Origin: Fortiea contorta PCC 7126
GTDB taxonomy: Bacteria; Cyanobacteriota; Cyanobacteriia; Cyanobacteriales; Nostocaceae
Length of the DNA stretch: 64,000 nt
NCBI RefSeq assembly: GCF_000332295.1
Contig: NZ_KB235930.1
Span: 3,623,895 to 3,687,894 of the forward strand
Direction of reading: 5' to 3'
Shown: positions 27,070 to 36,820 of the stretch, piece by piece
How the letters are laid out: every line of letters begins with the position of its first letter
Numbering within the stretch: the stretch's first letter is position 1
The notes under the pieces: generated by a model
What the model saw: only the letters and a program-made list of their open reading frames with translations
Told to the model about the DNA's origin: nothing
Databases searched by the model: none
Program-made: the position numbers and the translations under genes

Positions 27070-27426
27070 TCAACGAACTAAAGCTAAGTTTTGACTATCG
27101 TCAGCAACACCAATAACTTCTTCGTAAGTGCCAGAAATTTCAAATACTGAATCGAGCTGGGTGAGTTCCAAAATCAGCCGCACAGGAGCTTTAACATTGC
27201 ATAATACTAGACGGCAACCGCTCTGGTGGGCAGCTTTTAATCCTTGTACAAGTGAAACTAAGCCGGAACTGTCCATAAAATCAACTGCCGCTAGATCAAT
27301 AACCCAAAGTTGATCTGGTTGGGGTGTTACGGTAGCCATCTGGTCGCTTAAAGCTATTCCACCCTGTAAGTCGATACTTCCTTCGGGTTTGAACAAAACC
27401 ACTTGAACTTTCTGTTTCAGAGTCAT
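27070..27426 (-). CDS. STAS domain protein (anti-sigma factor antagonist type)
   Basis: STAS domain of about 118 residues. Phosphorylatable Ser lies in AVDFMDSSGLVSLVQ; the preceding LWVIDLAAV and following GCRLVLCNVKAPV complete the fold. Such proteins release sigma factors or other partners from switch kinases when unphosphorylated. I chose the ATG at 27426; an in-frame ATG at 27477 adds 17 residues (MSVFCFFDSVSTNTVKL) that look unlike the domain, and neither start has a good ribosome-binding site. No anti-sigma kinase or phosphatase gene is adjacent. Confidence 0.85.
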   Translation of the reverse strand: MTLKQKVQVVLFKPEGSIDLQGGIALSDQMATVTPQPDQLWVIDLAAVDFMDSSGLVSLVQGLKAAHQSGCRLVLCNVKAPVRLILELTQLDSVFEISGTYEEVIGVADDSQNLALVR

Positions 27427-27477
27427 GAGTTTCACTGTGTTAGTTGAGACACTATCAAAAAAACAAAAAACTGACAT

Positions 27478-28032
27478 AAAACACTAACCCCACTGTCCAC
27501 AACATCAAGGCGGTTCTACCTAGGTGTTTAAGTAGGTGCAGCATTGCTAGTGGTACAGATTGAGTCAGTATTCATGTCGTATAATTTGTTTTAACTTCCC
27601 TAAATATAGGCATAAGAAACTGTGGAATTCCGTAGCGTAGGTATCTTTTACAAGATTTTTACATTTTTTAGGATTTTGGTAAATATTTTATAAATAGATT
27701 ATACTTACTTATAGTATTTGTGCGCTCGTGGTAAATAGCTCGCAGTGCGTCGGTTGTCAATAACGCATAGTTAAGACTTAAGTGTATTCACAATTAGATG
27801 TATTAATGATAACTAGCCATAGGCTAAATTTGTAGAGCTTAAATCTGCTGGCGATGCCTAGGCAAGCAATTCACCTGTATAGAAAAAATGAAGTTTTTAA
27901 CCTTGTTGGTGGTGACTAATACTTAACAAAAGCTAGCAATTACAGACACCTATAAACGGCTTGATTGACACCATACCCGCACAAGAGCAAAGATAGATCG
28001 TAGGTAAAAATTTGTAAAGGCGGCGGTACGGG
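27478..28032. other. Divergent intergenic region, AT-rich
   Basis: About 550 bp without a gene between the STAS and DedA genes. Very AT-rich around 27650-27720 (poly-T tracts). No inverted repeat or RNA recognised; it should hold both promoters. Confidence 0.5.
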
Positions 28033-28662
28033 ATGTCTCTTGAGCTGATTTCACTAGAAAGCATCAAGGAATTTGCTCACCAATACGGTTACTGGGCTAT
28101 TTTTTTAGGGATTCTCCTAGAAAGTTTGGGTATTCCCCTTCCTGGTGAAACTGTGACTTTGGTGGGTGGATTTTTGGCTGGTAGCAATGAATTGAGTTAC
28201 TGGTGGGTGCTGGCTGTAGCTATCACTGGTGCGGTAATTGGCGGTACTTGTGGCTATTGGATTGGGAGATATGGCGGTTGGACTTTCCTGCTGCAAATCG
28301 GGAAAATATTCCGCATTTCCGAAGTCCGACTGTTGGGTATTAAAGAACAATTTAGTCAAAATGCTGCTAAAGCTGTATTTTTTGGCCGCTTTTTCGCTTT
28401 ATTAAGAGTTTTTGCAGCGCCCCTTGCTGGCATAGCGGATATGCCTTTCGGGAGATTTTTTTGGTATAACTTGGCAGGGGCGAGTGCTTGGGCAAGCGTG
28501 ATGGTGACTTTGGCGTTCTTTGCAGGTAAGATTATATCCTTAGAACAACTGGTGTCTTGGGTGAGTCAATTTGCGATCGCTGCCTTACTAATTCTGATTG
28601 CCTTAATCGTCATACCGTTGTGGTGGGAGTCTCGCCAAGTCAAGCGCGCTGCTGGTGAGTAG
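28033..28662 (+). CDS. DedA family membrane protein
   Basis: Integral membrane protein of 209 residues. Family blocks: GILLESLGIPLPGETVTLVGG (split across a re-entrant helix, about 22-43), GYWIGRYGG, FFGRFFALLRVFAAPLAG and NLAGASAWA. DedA proteins are now viewed as lipid scramblases/flippases, with members translocating undecaprenyl phosphate or phosphatidylethanolamine. The family Glu (in PLPGET) and the Arg in FFGRF are present. ATG at 28033 without a strong ribosome-binding site. Confidence 0.9.
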   Translation: MSLELISLESIKEFAHQYGYWAIFLGILLESLGIPLPGETVTLVGGFLAGSNELSYWWVLAVAITGAVIGGTCGYWIGRYGGWTFLLQIGKIFRISEVRLLGIKEQFSQNAAKAVFFGRFFALLRVFAAPLAGIADMPFGRFFWYNLAGASAWASVMVTLAFFAGKIISLEQLVSWVSQFAIAALLILIALIVIPLWWESRQVKRAAGE

Positions 28663-28695
28663 TCAAAATGATTCGTAGTTCGTAATTGGCTAGCT

Positions 28696-28737
28696 GAATT
28701 ACGAATTACGAATTACAAATTACAAATTACAAATTAT
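28696..28737. repeat. Heptamer tandem repeat GAATTAC/AAATTAC
   Basis: Six head-to-tail heptamers (three GAATTAC, then three AAATTAC/T) ending inside the argG stop codon on the opposite strand. A clear short tandemly repeated repetitive sequence. Confidence 0.85.
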
Positions 28738-29936
28738 TTCCTACCTTGCTGCGCCCAAATTCGAGTTGGAAGCCCCCAAACATAGACAAAGCCTTCGGCT
28801 GCTTTGTGATCAAATTGATCTTCGGCTCCATAGGTTGCCAAATCAGGAGTATAAAGAGAATTATCGCTCCAGCGCCCGACAATTGTCGCATTACCTTTGA
28901 AAAGTTTTAGTCGCACAACACCAGATACTCGCTCTTGGGTGCTTTGAATAAAGGCATCCAATGCTGCTTTCAGGGGACTGTACCACAAACCGTTATATAC
29001 TAGCTGAGTGTAAGTTTCTTCAATACCACGCTTATAGTGGCTGACGTCTGCTGTTAAAGTCAGACTTTCTAAATCCCGATGGGCATTGATTAAGACTAAC
29101 ATTGCCGGGGATTCATAGATTTCCCGGGATTTAATCCCCACCAAGCGATTTTCAATCATGTCGATGCGCCCGATACCGTGATTTCCTGCTACCTGATTGA
29201 GTTGCTCAATTAACTCAACTGGGTTTTTTGGTGTGCTATTGAGGGTTGTGGGAATACCCCGATGGAAACCGATTTCAATATATTCTGGCTCATTGGGCGT
29301 ATCAGCGATCGCTTTAGTTAGCAGATAAATTTCTTCTGGTGGTTCAAAGGTCGGATCTTCCAGTACACCAGCTTCAATACTACGACCAAGCAAATTCCGG
29401 TCAATGCTGTAAGGAGAGGATTTTTTCACAGGAGCAGGGATACCAAAACTTTCTCCGTAAGCAATGGTTTGCTCACGACTCATGCCCCATTCCCTAGCAG
29501 GTGCTAAAATTTTGAGGTGGGGATTAAGGGCAGCACAGGAAACATCAAAACGCACCTGATCATTACCCTTACCAGTACAACCGTGAGCGATCGCATCAGC
29601 ACCATATTTTTCGGCTGTTTCTACTAATATTTTGGCAATTAGTGGCCGGGCCAGAGCAGTTCCTAGAGGATAACGATTTTCATAAAGTGCGTTAGCTTGA
29701 ATAGCTGCGAAAGCATAATCTTTGACAAAAGTGTCTTTAACATCTGCTACTAAAGATTCGCTTGCACCCGATTTTAGCGCTTTCTCTCGAACTGGTTCCA
29801 ATTCATCTCCCTGACCCAAGTCTGCTGCTAGAGTAATTACCTCTTCCACACCCCATTCTTGCTTAAGGTAAGGAATACAAACAGAGGTATCAACTCCACC
29901 AGAATATGCCAGAACAACCTTTTTGGCGCGACCCAT
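28734..29936 (-). CDS. argG: Argininosuccinate synthase
   Basis: Enzyme of 400 residues joining citrulline and aspartate with ATP in arginine synthesis. The ATP-binding P-loop motif [12 protein letters not shown] is at residues 8-19; other conserved blocks are [35 protein letters not shown] in two parts and [19 protein letters not shown] in part. The frame is open from an ATG 12 codons upstream (29972), but GGAG is six bases before the ATG at 29936, which gives the family N-terminus [14 protein letters not shown]. Converges with dedA across a heptamer repeat. Confidence 0.97.
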   Translation of the reverse strand: MGRAKKVVLAYSGGVDTSVCIPYLKQEWGVEEVITLAADLGQGDELEPVREKALKSGASESLVADVKDTFVKDYAFAAIQANALYENRYPLGTALARPLIAKILVETAEKYGADAIAHGCTGKGNDQVRFDVSCAALNPHLKILAPAREWGMSREQTIAYGESFGIPAPVKKSSPYSIDRNLLGRSIEAGVLEDPTFEPPEEIYLLTKAIADTPNEPEYIEIGFHRGIPTTLNSTPKNPVELIEQLNQVAGNHGIGRIDMIENRLVGIKSREIYESPAMLVLINAHRDLESLTLTADVSHYKRGIEETYTQLVYNGLWYSPLKAALDAFIQSTQERVSGVVRLKLFKGNATIVGRWSDNSLYTPDLATYGAEDQFDHKAAEGFVYVWGLPTRIWAQQGRK

Positions 29937-30061
29937 TAGTTTCTCCAGATAGGAAAACAAAGAATGAGTCATTATTATATCTAACTAGATACATGCGTAT
30001 TTGATTCTGGCATCAATGCTGTGTTGAGAATGGGTCATGGAGAGATGAGAGAGCATAATAA

Positions 30062-30637
30062 CTATTTCCCCATATTCCGCTTCATTTGTTCCAACTCATC
30101 TTGAGTTTCCCAGCGGCGAAATTTGTCTTCTAAATCGTCAAAGCCACTCCCATAATTACTAGCGGAATTTGACCAGCCTTGTGTTTCCAGGCGTTGCTGG
30201 GTTTGGGCTTTAGCGCGGGCTGTCTGGGCTTCAGCGGCTTTTGTTTGCACTTCTTGGCGTCGCAACTGAATTTTTTTGAGTAATTGCTGAGATTGCTCAA
30301 TCCGTTCTTTTAACCCTTGCATGTGTCCCCAGCGCTGATTACCTTCGCGCAGCAGAGCGGCTTCTCTGGCTTGGGCTGCAGAGGCTAAATCTTCTCGACC
30401 AGAGGCTTTGGCTTTTTGCACCCGAATATGCCAACGCTGGATTTCTTGAGCGGTAGATAAAATTTCGTCTTGCGATCGCTTTTCTTGTAATTTTAAATCT
30501 GCAATCAGTTTTAAAGTGTCTTCCTCTTGTTCGCGCAGTTGTTCTAATAGCGCTTCTAACTCCAAATGAGGATTATTACGCAAGAATTCTTCTAAACGGT
30601 TTTCTAGAAACCGACTCAAATCATCAAATAAACCCAC
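30062..30637 (-). CDS. Coiled-coil protein, TIGR04376-like cyanobacterial family
   Basis: Protein of 191 residues: short amphipathic start (GLFDDLSRFLENRLEEFL), then a long charged coiled coil (about 25-145) and a tail with FDDLEDKFRRWE. Resembles the cyanobacteria-restricted family TIGR04376, of unknown function; the match is from memory. Start taken as GTG at 30637 since GGAG is eight bases upstream; a GTG three codons earlier at 30646 is the alternative. Confidence 0.7.
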   Translation of the reverse strand: MGLFDDLSRFLENRLEEFLRNNPHLELEALLEQLREQEEDTLKLIADLKLQEKRSQDEILSTAQEIQRWHIRVQKAKASGREDLASAAQAREAALLREGNQRWGHMQGLKERIEQSQQLLKKIQLRRQEVQTKAAEAQTARAKAQTQQRLETQGWSNSASNYGSGFDDLEDKFRRWETQDELEQMKRNMGK

Positions 30638-30868
30638 TGCCAGCACTCCAGAGTTAAGGGTTAATCTTATTGTAGTAATTATTATCCTCGGTAGAACGTG
30701 AATTTCTTCAGTTTAAGTATCAGGTCTTCTTGTCCCTGATAATTTTTCATACCAGACTCGTTCTTAAATGCGATCGCCTAAGAGAAATTTTAGATTTTTG
30801 CAGTAGCCTGTGAGCATTTTTTGTTTTATTTAAACAGATAAAATAAAAACAAAAATGGATATTTAGAG

Positions 30869-31063
30869 ATGCGATATCAAGTCAAGTTAAATAAAATCAA
30901 TATTGGCTACGCTATCTGGTGTCCTGCTTTACCTGGGTGCTGGACTTTAGGAGAAACTGAAGAAGAGGCTTTGGACAATATTAAAGACGCCATTAAAGAC
31001 TATCTTGCCAGTGTTGACCGAGTGACAGAAAATGCCGAGTCTCGCTATGTGGAGGTGCGATAA
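30869..31063 (+). CDS. HicB-like antitoxin family protein
   Basis: Protein of 64 residues with the HicB fold pattern: MRYQVKLNKINIGYAIWCPALPGCWTLGETEEEALDNI is the family strand-strand-helix, here read in blocks YAIWCPALPGCWTLGET and EEALDNIKDAIKDYLA. HicB usually neutralises a HicA RNase toxin encoded directly beside it. No hicA-like gene is found within the flanking sequence, so this is an orphan; many HicB-like orphans exist in cyanobacteria. ATG at 30869 follows a weak TAGAG. Confidence 0.8.
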   Translation: MRYQVKLNKINIGYAIWCPALPGCWTLGETEEEALDNIKDAIKDYLASVDRVTENAESRYVEVR

Positions 31064-31076
31064 TTTTTCATGGGCG

Positions 31077-31271
31077 TCACTCGATTTCAGCTTTCTGTTT
31101 TAAAATCAACATATTATTGTTATTTGATAAACAGATATCTGTTCCTTTCAGAGCTTTTTTTAAATCTGGCTGATAAGCAATTATTAAGCGTTGTTGGATA
31201 CGCTCCCAATCATGAAGAAAAGCCTCACGAGGATAAACTTGTAGAGATATTTCATAACCAGCGATCGCAAT
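31077..31271 (-). pseudogene. Possible gene remnant, unknown family
   Basis: A minus-strand frame of 64 codons ends at a TGA (31077-31079). It is closed upstream by TAA (31272-31274) with no ATG, GTG or TTG near its beginning, yet it reads like protein (GYEISLQVYPREAFLHDW, then ERIQQRLIIAYQPDLKKAL). It sits between the HicB-like gene and the M15 peptidase gene. This may be the 3' end of a decayed gene, or chance. The overlapping plus-strand frame from 31070 looks less protein-like. Confidence 0.3.
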
Positions 31272-31316
31272 TTATAAATTACTGGTCTGGTTTCCTTGTT
31301 CAAAATTTTGAGTCAA

Positions 31317-32153
31317 TTACAGAGGCGTTAACCAATAGGTAATACCACCGACAAGTTTCTTTTGAAAACCAAATAGAGGTAACTTTTCTTCTGATAAACC
31401 TACATAAGTCCAATGTGGAAAATCGTTTTCTACTGTTTGAAACCAATTATTTTGATTGAGTGCCTGTTTTTGTTTTTGATTTAATGGACGCAAGTCAATT
31501 GCTAATCCCCAGAGATGTTGTGATGTTCCTGGTGGTGCAACTGTGCCAAGAATTGCTGTTTCTTTTCCTAGACGGACTTTTTCTAAGGTGTGACTGTTAG
31601 TATATTTCTGCCAAAATCTTAAATTAGTGGCGAAAGTGCGAGTACAATCACCGCTACCATAGCCAGATTTTAAAGGAATATTTATTTGTAATAATGCTTT
31701 GTTAAAAGCGGCGGCTGCTGGTTGTTGTAAATAGCAATCATGACCACCATTCACTTTTGTCATGTTCAAAGTAGATTGAAATGCTTCGGTTTCTTGTTCG
31801 TTGGCTAAAATAACTTTTTGTGGTAGTTTAATTTCTGGTTCTGAATTGACAAAAACCGCACCATAGGCACGCAAGAGAATATATTCAAAAGTCTGAGGCT
31901 GAGGGACTGATAATTTATGAGCGATCGCAGATAAAAAACGCTGTTGCTCGTTTAATTGCGGGTCTGGTGTAAATAGTGTGGCGGGAGCAACTGGGCTATT
32001 TGTACATGATAATAATTCTAGGCTAGGACAGTTATGAAATTGTGCAATATTTACCACTAGATTTTGATGAATAATGCCATTACTAGCTACCAAGGTAAAA
32101 CTGATCAAGCAGACAATAGCAAAGAAAGCTGTCTTTTTCCAAATTCGTCGCAT
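31317..32153 (-). CDS. M15 family D-Ala-D-Ala carboxypeptidase-like protein
   Basis: Exported protein of 278 residues with an N-terminal hydrophobic signal (about 8-25; KKTAFFAIVCLISFTLVAS). The zinc-site pattern of the VanY/M15 family is seen: SQHLWGLAIDL provides His and Asp, and FPHWTYVG the second His. Upstream, GSGDCTRTFATNLRFW is the family strand region. Such enzymes trim peptidoglycan stem peptides in the periplasm. ATG at 32153. Several cysteines (LLSCTNS, HDCYLQ, GDCTRT) may form disulfides. Confidence 0.85.
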   Translation of the reverse strand: MRRIWKKTAFFAIVCLISFTLVASNGIIHQNLVVNIAQFHNCPSLELLSCTNSPVAPATLFTPDPQLNEQQRFLSAIAHKLSVPQPQTFEYILLRAYGAVFVNSEPEIKLPQKVILANEQETEAFQSTLNMTKVNGGHDCYLQQPAAAAFNKALLQINIPLKSGYGSGDCTRTFATNLRFWQKYTNSHTLEKVRLGKETAILGTVAPPGTSQHLWGLAIDLRPLNQKQKQALNQNNWFQTVENDFPHWTYVGLSEEKLPLFGFQKKLVGGITYWLTPL

Positions 32154-32412
32154 AGGTTCTATTCAGTTTTTGGATATAGATATAAATTAATATACAGATA
32201 AAATTGTTTGGTGTTTTTCGGTAAGTTGTATGGCAAAGTTTCTACATAGATGCTCAATAGGCTTGGTGCGGAAATATTGAAGATCAACCTTTTTCAAAAA
32301 TCTAATTTTGCTCAAATAAATTGTAATTTTTTGTTGTTTACTTAAGTTCATCCCTGAAACCACGGAATCGGTTAAAATTGGAAATAAATCTCAGCTTGCT
32401 GAACCTGTAAGT

Positions 32413-34368
32413 ATGACCACGCACAACTTTATTGCCCAAACAGCTTTTGAGCAAGACGCTTTTGATGTGATTGTCGTTGGTGCAGGTCACTCCGGTTGCG
32501 AAGCAGCCCTTGCTACTGCCCGCCTCGGTTGTCGTACCTTGCTACTGACACTTAACCTAGATAAAATTGCTTGGCAACCCTGTAACCCAGCCGTGGGTGG
32601 GCCTGCTAAATCCCAGTTAACCCATGAAGCAGATGCACTAGGTGGCGAAATTGGCAAGATGGCAGACCGCACCTACGTGCAAAAACGGATACTCAATTCT
32701 TCACGGGGACCCGCTGTTTGGGCGTTGCGAGCGCAAACTGACAAGCGGGAATATGCAGCAGTGATGAAGGGGATTGTCGAGAATCAAGAAAACTTGACCA
32801 TCCGCGAAGGAATGGCTACAGACCTGATATTGAACGCCAACGATGAAGTTATCGGTGTTGAGACTTACTTCGGGATGGCGTTTTCATGTCGAGCGGTAAT
32901 TTTGACCACAGGAACATTTTTGGGCGGTAAGATTTGGGTGGGTGATAAATCCATGCCCGCTGGACGAGCTGGAGAATTCGCAGCCGAAGGATTGACCCAA
33001 ACTCTGAATCGCTTGGGATTTGAAACCGGGAGACTGAAAACGGGAACCCCGGCGCGGGTAGATAAGCGATCAGTGGATTACAGTAAAATGACCATCCAGC
33101 CTGGAGATGAACCAGTCGGCTGGTTTAGCTTTGACCCCGAAGTGTGGGTGGAACGGGAACAACTGCCTTGCTATATTACTCGCACCACCGCCCAAACCCA
33201 TCGCCTAATTCAAGAAAATTTGCACCTATCGCCTGTTTATGGCGGTTGGGTGGAAGCCAAAGGCCCCCGCTATTGTCCCAGCATTGAAGATAAAATTGTC
33301 CGTTTTGCTGATAAAGAAAGCCACCAAATATTTATCGAACCGGAAGGAAGAGATACACCAGAACTTTACATTCAAGGGTTTTCTACAGGCTTACCAGAAA
33401 CTTTACAACTGCAAATGTTGCGGAGTCTCCCCGGCTTGGAACAATGCGTGATGCTACGTCCAGCCTACGCAGTGGAATATGATTATTTACCTGCGACTCA
33501 GTGTTTTCCCACACTGATGACAAAAAATATTGCGGGGCTATTTTGTGCTGGGCAGATTAACGGTACAACTGGTTATGAAGAAGCTGCAGCCCAAGGACTA
33601 GTGGCGGGAATTAATGCAGCCCGTTTCGTACGTGGTCAGGAAATGATTGTGTTTCCCCGTGAGCAAAGTTACATCGGGACTCTCATTGATGATTTGTGTA
33701 CTAAAGACCTGCGAGAACCTTACCGGATGCTGACGAGTAGGTCTGAGTATCGTTTAATATTGCGTTCTGATAATGCTGACCAACGCTTGACACCCTTGGG
33801 GCGGGAAATTGGCTTGATAGACGATCGCCGTTGGGAACTATTCACCCGCAAGCAAGCAAATATCACCGCCGAAAAAGAACGGTTGTACAGCACGCGAGTC
33901 AAAGAGCATGATCCGATAGGAATAGCGATCGCATCTGATACCCAACAAGCCATCAAAGGCTCAATTACCCTCGCCGACTTACTACGGCGTCCAGGGTTCC
34001 ATTACCTCGACCTCAACAGATACCAATTGGGAAACCCCAACCTCAACCAAGCGGAAACCGAAGGCGCAGAAATTGACATCAAATACTCTGGTTATTTAGC
34101 CAGACAACAAAACCAGATTGAGCAAATCGCCCGTCATTCCCACCGCCCACTACCAGCAGATTTAGATTACACAACAATTGATACCCTTTCTAAGGAGGCG
34201 CGAGAAAAATTAAACAAGGTAAAACCCCTTACCCTCGGACAAGCCGCACGGATTGGCGGCGTGAATCCAGCCGATATTAATGCTCTGTTAATACATCTGG
34301 AATTACGCAAAAATAAGAGCCTGTCAGAGCTTTCAGCATTATCCTCAAAAAAACTTCATGAAGCTTGA
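32413..34368 (+). CDS. mnmG: tRNA uridine-5-carboxymethylaminomethyl modification enzyme MnmG
   Basis: FAD enzyme of 651 residues that, with MnmE, installs the carboxymethylaminomethyl group at the wobble uridine. The dinucleotide-binding motif [12 protein letters not shown] (about 21-32), [53 protein letters not shown] and [15 protein letters not shown] are family blocks. The helical C-terminus (about 570-640) is the MnmE-binding region. ATG at 32413 gives a slightly long N-terminus, common in cyanobacteria. mnmE is not adjacent. Confidence 0.97.
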   Translation: MTTHNFIAQTAFEQDAFDVIVVGAGHSGCEAALATARLGCRTLLLTLNLDKIAWQPCNPAVGGPAKSQLTHEADALGGEIGKMADRTYVQKRILNSSRGPAVWALRAQTDKREYAAVMKGIVENQENLTIREGMATDLILNANDEVIGVETYFGMAFSCRAVILTTGTFLGGKIWVGDKSMPAGRAGEFAAEGLTQTLNRLGFETGRLKTGTPARVDKRSVDYSKMTIQPGDEPVGWFSFDPEVWVEREQLPCYITRTTAQTHRLIQENLHLSPVYGGWVEAKGPRYCPSIEDKIVRFADKESHQIFIEPEGRDTPELYIQGFSTGLPETLQLQMLRSLPGLEQCVMLRPAYAVEYDYLPATQCFPTLMTKNIAGLFCAGQINGTTGYEEAAAQGLVAGINAARFVRGQEMIVFPREQSYIGTLIDDLCTKDLREPYRMLTSRSEYRLILRSDNADQRLTPLGREIGLIDDRRWELFTRKQANITAEKERLYSTRVKEHDPIGIAIASDTQQAIKGSITLADLLRRPGFHYLDLNRYQLGNPNLNQAETEGAEIDIKYSGYLARQQNQIEQIARHSHRPLPADLDYTTIDTLSKEAREKLNKVKPLTLGQAARIGGVNPADINALLIHLELRKNKSLSELSALSSKKLHEA

Positions 34369-34578
34369 GTATAGTATTAAGGAGGATCTGGGTATGATAG
34401 GTGACATAACTGGAAAACTAGCATCATCAGCAATTTCCAGATTCTCAGTTGAATTTAATACCACATCACCAATCAACTTGTCTAGTTGATCTCAGTGATG
34501 GGACGTTTCACAAACATCCTGACACCCAGGCGAGCAAGGCGGTGTTTTCCCGTCCTCGCAGCCACAACCCAAAAGCCT

Positions 34579-35862
34579 ATGTTACAAGCAGCCAGCACGC
34601 ATCTCTTGATTCCCGAACTATCAGAAGACTTGATCGCCGCCAGTGAACCTTGGCCGATTGATATCTACGCTGATGGCTTGATGGATGAACTCTTTGCCGA
34701 TATTGACCAGATTCTGGATGCCAAAGGGAATTTTACCTCCCAGACTGTGAATGTAGAGTATGTTCCTCTACAAACACTGAAGACGCCCCAGATTGTTCTG
34801 CCCAAAACTTTACTCGAAAATGCACAAGAAGTTTCTTCTGTCAAAAACAAGCCCTTGAATCAGGGAATGGTTGACGCCCGCAACGTGAAAAAAGTCAGAA
34901 AACAGCGTCAGCACAGCAAGCGCGTTTGGACCAGAGTGCTAATTGTGGGCACAACTATCTGCATAGCGATCGCTGGTGTCATCTATTTAATCAAATCTGA
35001 AGCACTCCATCACCTCAATCTCAAATTGACCCAGGTGAGTTTGCCGGTGTCACAGCCCCAATTGTTAAAAAAAGTAGACGTTGAGGCTGAATTGGTCAAT
35101 TATATGCTGGGGGCACTAGCGATTATTGACAAACAAGAAATGAGTCAAAAGTCTACCAAATCTGGACTCACCGCCATCGGTAATTCCCGCCCCACAGCAA
35201 TAGCTCTGGCAAATAACCAAACAATTGATACCTTACCCCCACCCCTGACAGCTAACAACACACCAGCAGTTTCTAATCGACCGACAATTATTGAGCGCAT
35301 ATATATCCCCGTATATCAAGCGCCGTCACCCATGCGCTACACACCCCCAATTAAACCTGTAGCACAATTGGGAGCGAGAGCCTCTCGATCTGATGTAGTC
35401 AACAGCGCCTTGAATAATTTGCCGAAACCAGCCAAACCAGCCGGTGTCAATATTTTTGCAGCGGCTGTACGTCCGGAACTCAAACCCGCTACGCCCCTAC
35501 GAACTGCACAAGTGGCTGCGGGAGGAACAGCAAATCTTCTACCTGTGTTACCAGTCGTACCATTCCGCGCTGCACCGCCACAACTACCTGTTGCTAAAGC
35601 ACCCGCACCACCAACTGCTACTCAAGAACTAGCTTCTTTACCCACATCTGCTGAAGCTGCTCCTAGCCACATTTTAGAAGGCTTGCTAGAGTTAGGAGAC
35701 AAATCTGCAGCCCTATTTAAAATCGAAGGCGTGACACACCGCATCAACGTAGGTGAAAACATCGGCTCTAGCGGTTGGACATTAGTTGAAGTGAATAACG
35801 GTGAAGCTGTTGTCCGTCGTAACGGCGAAGTGCGATCAATTTTTACAGGGCACAAATTATAG
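34579..35862 (+). CDS. Bitopic membrane protein with GspC/PilP-like C-terminal domain
   Basis: Protein of about 427 residues. A cytoplasmic N-terminal part (1-116; acidic, then a KKVRKQRQHSKR basic patch) precedes one membrane helix (about 117-138; WTRVLIVGTTICIAIAGV). A long Pro/Ala-rich periplasmic linker (about 200-355) ends in a compact domain (LEGLLELGDKSAALFKI, THRINVGENIGSSGWTLVEV, GEAVVRRNGEVRSIFTG). This topology and the final domain resemble inner-membrane adaptors of type II secretion/type IV pili (GspC, PilP), an inference from pattern. The frame is open from a TTG at 34486; the first ATG with downstream family-like sequence is 34579, and neither start has a clear ribosome-binding site. 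Length of the N-terminus is uncertain. Confidence 0.65.
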   Translation: MLQAASTHLLIPELSEDLIAASEPWPIDIYADGLMDELFADIDQILDAKGNFTSQTVNVEYVPLQTLKTPQIVLPKTLLENAQEVSSVKNKPLNQGMVDARNVKKVRKQRQHSKRVWTRVLIVGTTICIAIAGVIYLIKSEALHHLNLKLTQVSLPVSQPQLLKKVDVEAELVNYMLGALAIIDKQEMSQKSTKSGLTAIGNSRPTAIALANNQTIDTLPPPLTANNTPAVSNRPTIIERIYIPVYQAPSPMRYTPPIKPVAQLGARASRSDVVNSALNNLPKPAKPAGVNIFAAAVRPELKPATPLRTAQVAAGGTANLLPVLPVVPFRAAPPQLPVAKAPAPPTATQELASLPTSAEAAPSHILEGLLELGDKSAALFKIEGVTHRINVGENIGSSGWTLVEVNNGEAVVRRNGEVRSIFTGHKL

Positions 35863-36280
35863 ACAGTATTATAATACTTCTTTTAGCAAATGTTGCTGAC
35901 TCAAAGTCGGTAATTTACATAAAAGTTTTCACAATTCAAGCTGTCTTTTTCAGCAGGCTATATCGCCACAAGTTCAAAAAGCTTTGGCGATTACCATAGC
36001 CTCAAAAATGGCTTGAGGTATATTTGCTTAATCGCCAGTGGGACAATAATGTTACCACGTCCAGCGTATTGGTCAACTCCCCTGGTTACGATGTTCTGTT
36101 ACCATTGATGCAAAAATTTTGACTTTTTATACAATAGCTTCCAAATTACTACAGTCTTGCTTGGTTTTGTTAGACACCATTGATGATGAGCCTTTTTTAA
36201 CTAGTGTCAGTTAAGAAAGTGTCACTCACCACATTCCCGCTTCTCTTGTGGAAGAGATATTCTTAGTTAGTGCAAGGAGT
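35863..36280. other. Intergenic, no gene seen
   Basis: First part of an 1100-bp gene-free interval between convergent genes. AT-rich, with no protein-like frame. The remainder of the interval holds a possible structured RNA (36281-36433), a MITE-like element (36638-36820) and the acsF terminator. Confidence 0.5.
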
Positions 36281-36433
36281 GATACCACTTCACCAAATGT
36301 TTGTTACAAGTTATCCTCATAACACTCCTCCTCTAGGAGTTGTTGTGGATTTCAAATGTTGCATCAAACAAGTGGGTTGGTATACAGTTATACGGGAAAG
36401 CGCTTGGGTGAGCAAAACTCTCAAGTGCTTTTT
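36281..36433 (+). ncRNA. Candidate structured RNA ending in a terminator
   Basis: Possible small RNA. Closing helix ATACCA (36282-36287) with TGGTAT (36378-36383), then CAC/GTG (36291-36293, 36372-36374) and GTTTG/CAAAC (36299-36303, 36365-36369). A large internal loop follows, then an apical 12-bp stem with one bulge (36318-36347; CATAACACTCCT pairing with AGGAGTTGTTGTG). A terminator hairpin stands at 36398-36433. The rod with a central bubble recalls 6S RNA, but no sequence match can be claimed, and the promoter was not found. The 5' end is arbitrary. Confidence 0.35.
36398..36433 (+). terminator. Rho-independent terminator-like hairpin
   Basis: AGCGCTTGGGTGAG pairs with CTCTCAAGTGCT (G-U pairs and a 2-nt bulge), loop CAAAA, followed by TTTTT at 36429-36433. 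It reads rightward, 535 bp after the nearest plus-strand gene, so it more likely ends a separate transcript. Confidence 0.6.
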
Positions 36434-36637
36434 CGTGTATAAATAAAACAACTTGTCTTCTCAGTGGGAATTACATCAGTTTTTAAATACACACACACTC
36501 AAGAATCGGCTGAGTTAATGTTGTAGTCTGATATCTTATGAATATTAAATGCCAAGATAAGCTTTTATCTAGTAGATATTACGTAGATTAAGCCAGAAAT
36601 ATAGGCAAAGCGTGTAGGGGCGGAGTCCCTCCCATTG

Positions 36638-36820
36638 GTGTCAACTTAAGCTAAAACCTTTGTCCCCCAGGCGTTTTACCCCACCCCTTCATCCCCTCCC
36701 CTTGCTAAGGGGAGGGGAGGTTTTGCGCCAGCAAAGCCGGGGAGGGGTAACGCGGATTGTCATGGTAAGTGAGTGAATCCAAAATCGAGTTTTGACAAGG
36801 GTTTCACGTTAAGTTGACAC
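36638..36820. mobile_element. MITE-like element, copy 2, with 10-bp duplication
   Basis: Non-coding element of about 183 bp (GTGTCAACTT at 36638-36647, AAGTTGACAC at 36811-36820). The ends extend as an imperfect inverted repeat of about 27 bp (GTGTCAACTTAAGCTAAAAC against GTGTCAACTTAACGTGAAAC, and beyond). GAGTCCCTCC occurs perfectly on both sides (36623-36632 and 36825-36834), as expected for a target-site duplication. The interior contains a perfect 11-bp hairpin CCCCTCCCCTT-GCT-AAGGGGAGGGG (36693-36717). Ends are shared with the element at 8.3 kb. No coding capacity. Confidence 0.75.

Noticed and set aside
28696-28737. Heptamer array considered as an argG terminator
   Set aside because: No stem can form; it is a tandem repeat.
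31070-31342. 90-codon plus-strand frame after the HicB-like gene, considered as a toxin partner
   Set aside because: No HicA features (no conserved His motif, wrong length), and the opposite strand looks more protein-like over the same bases.
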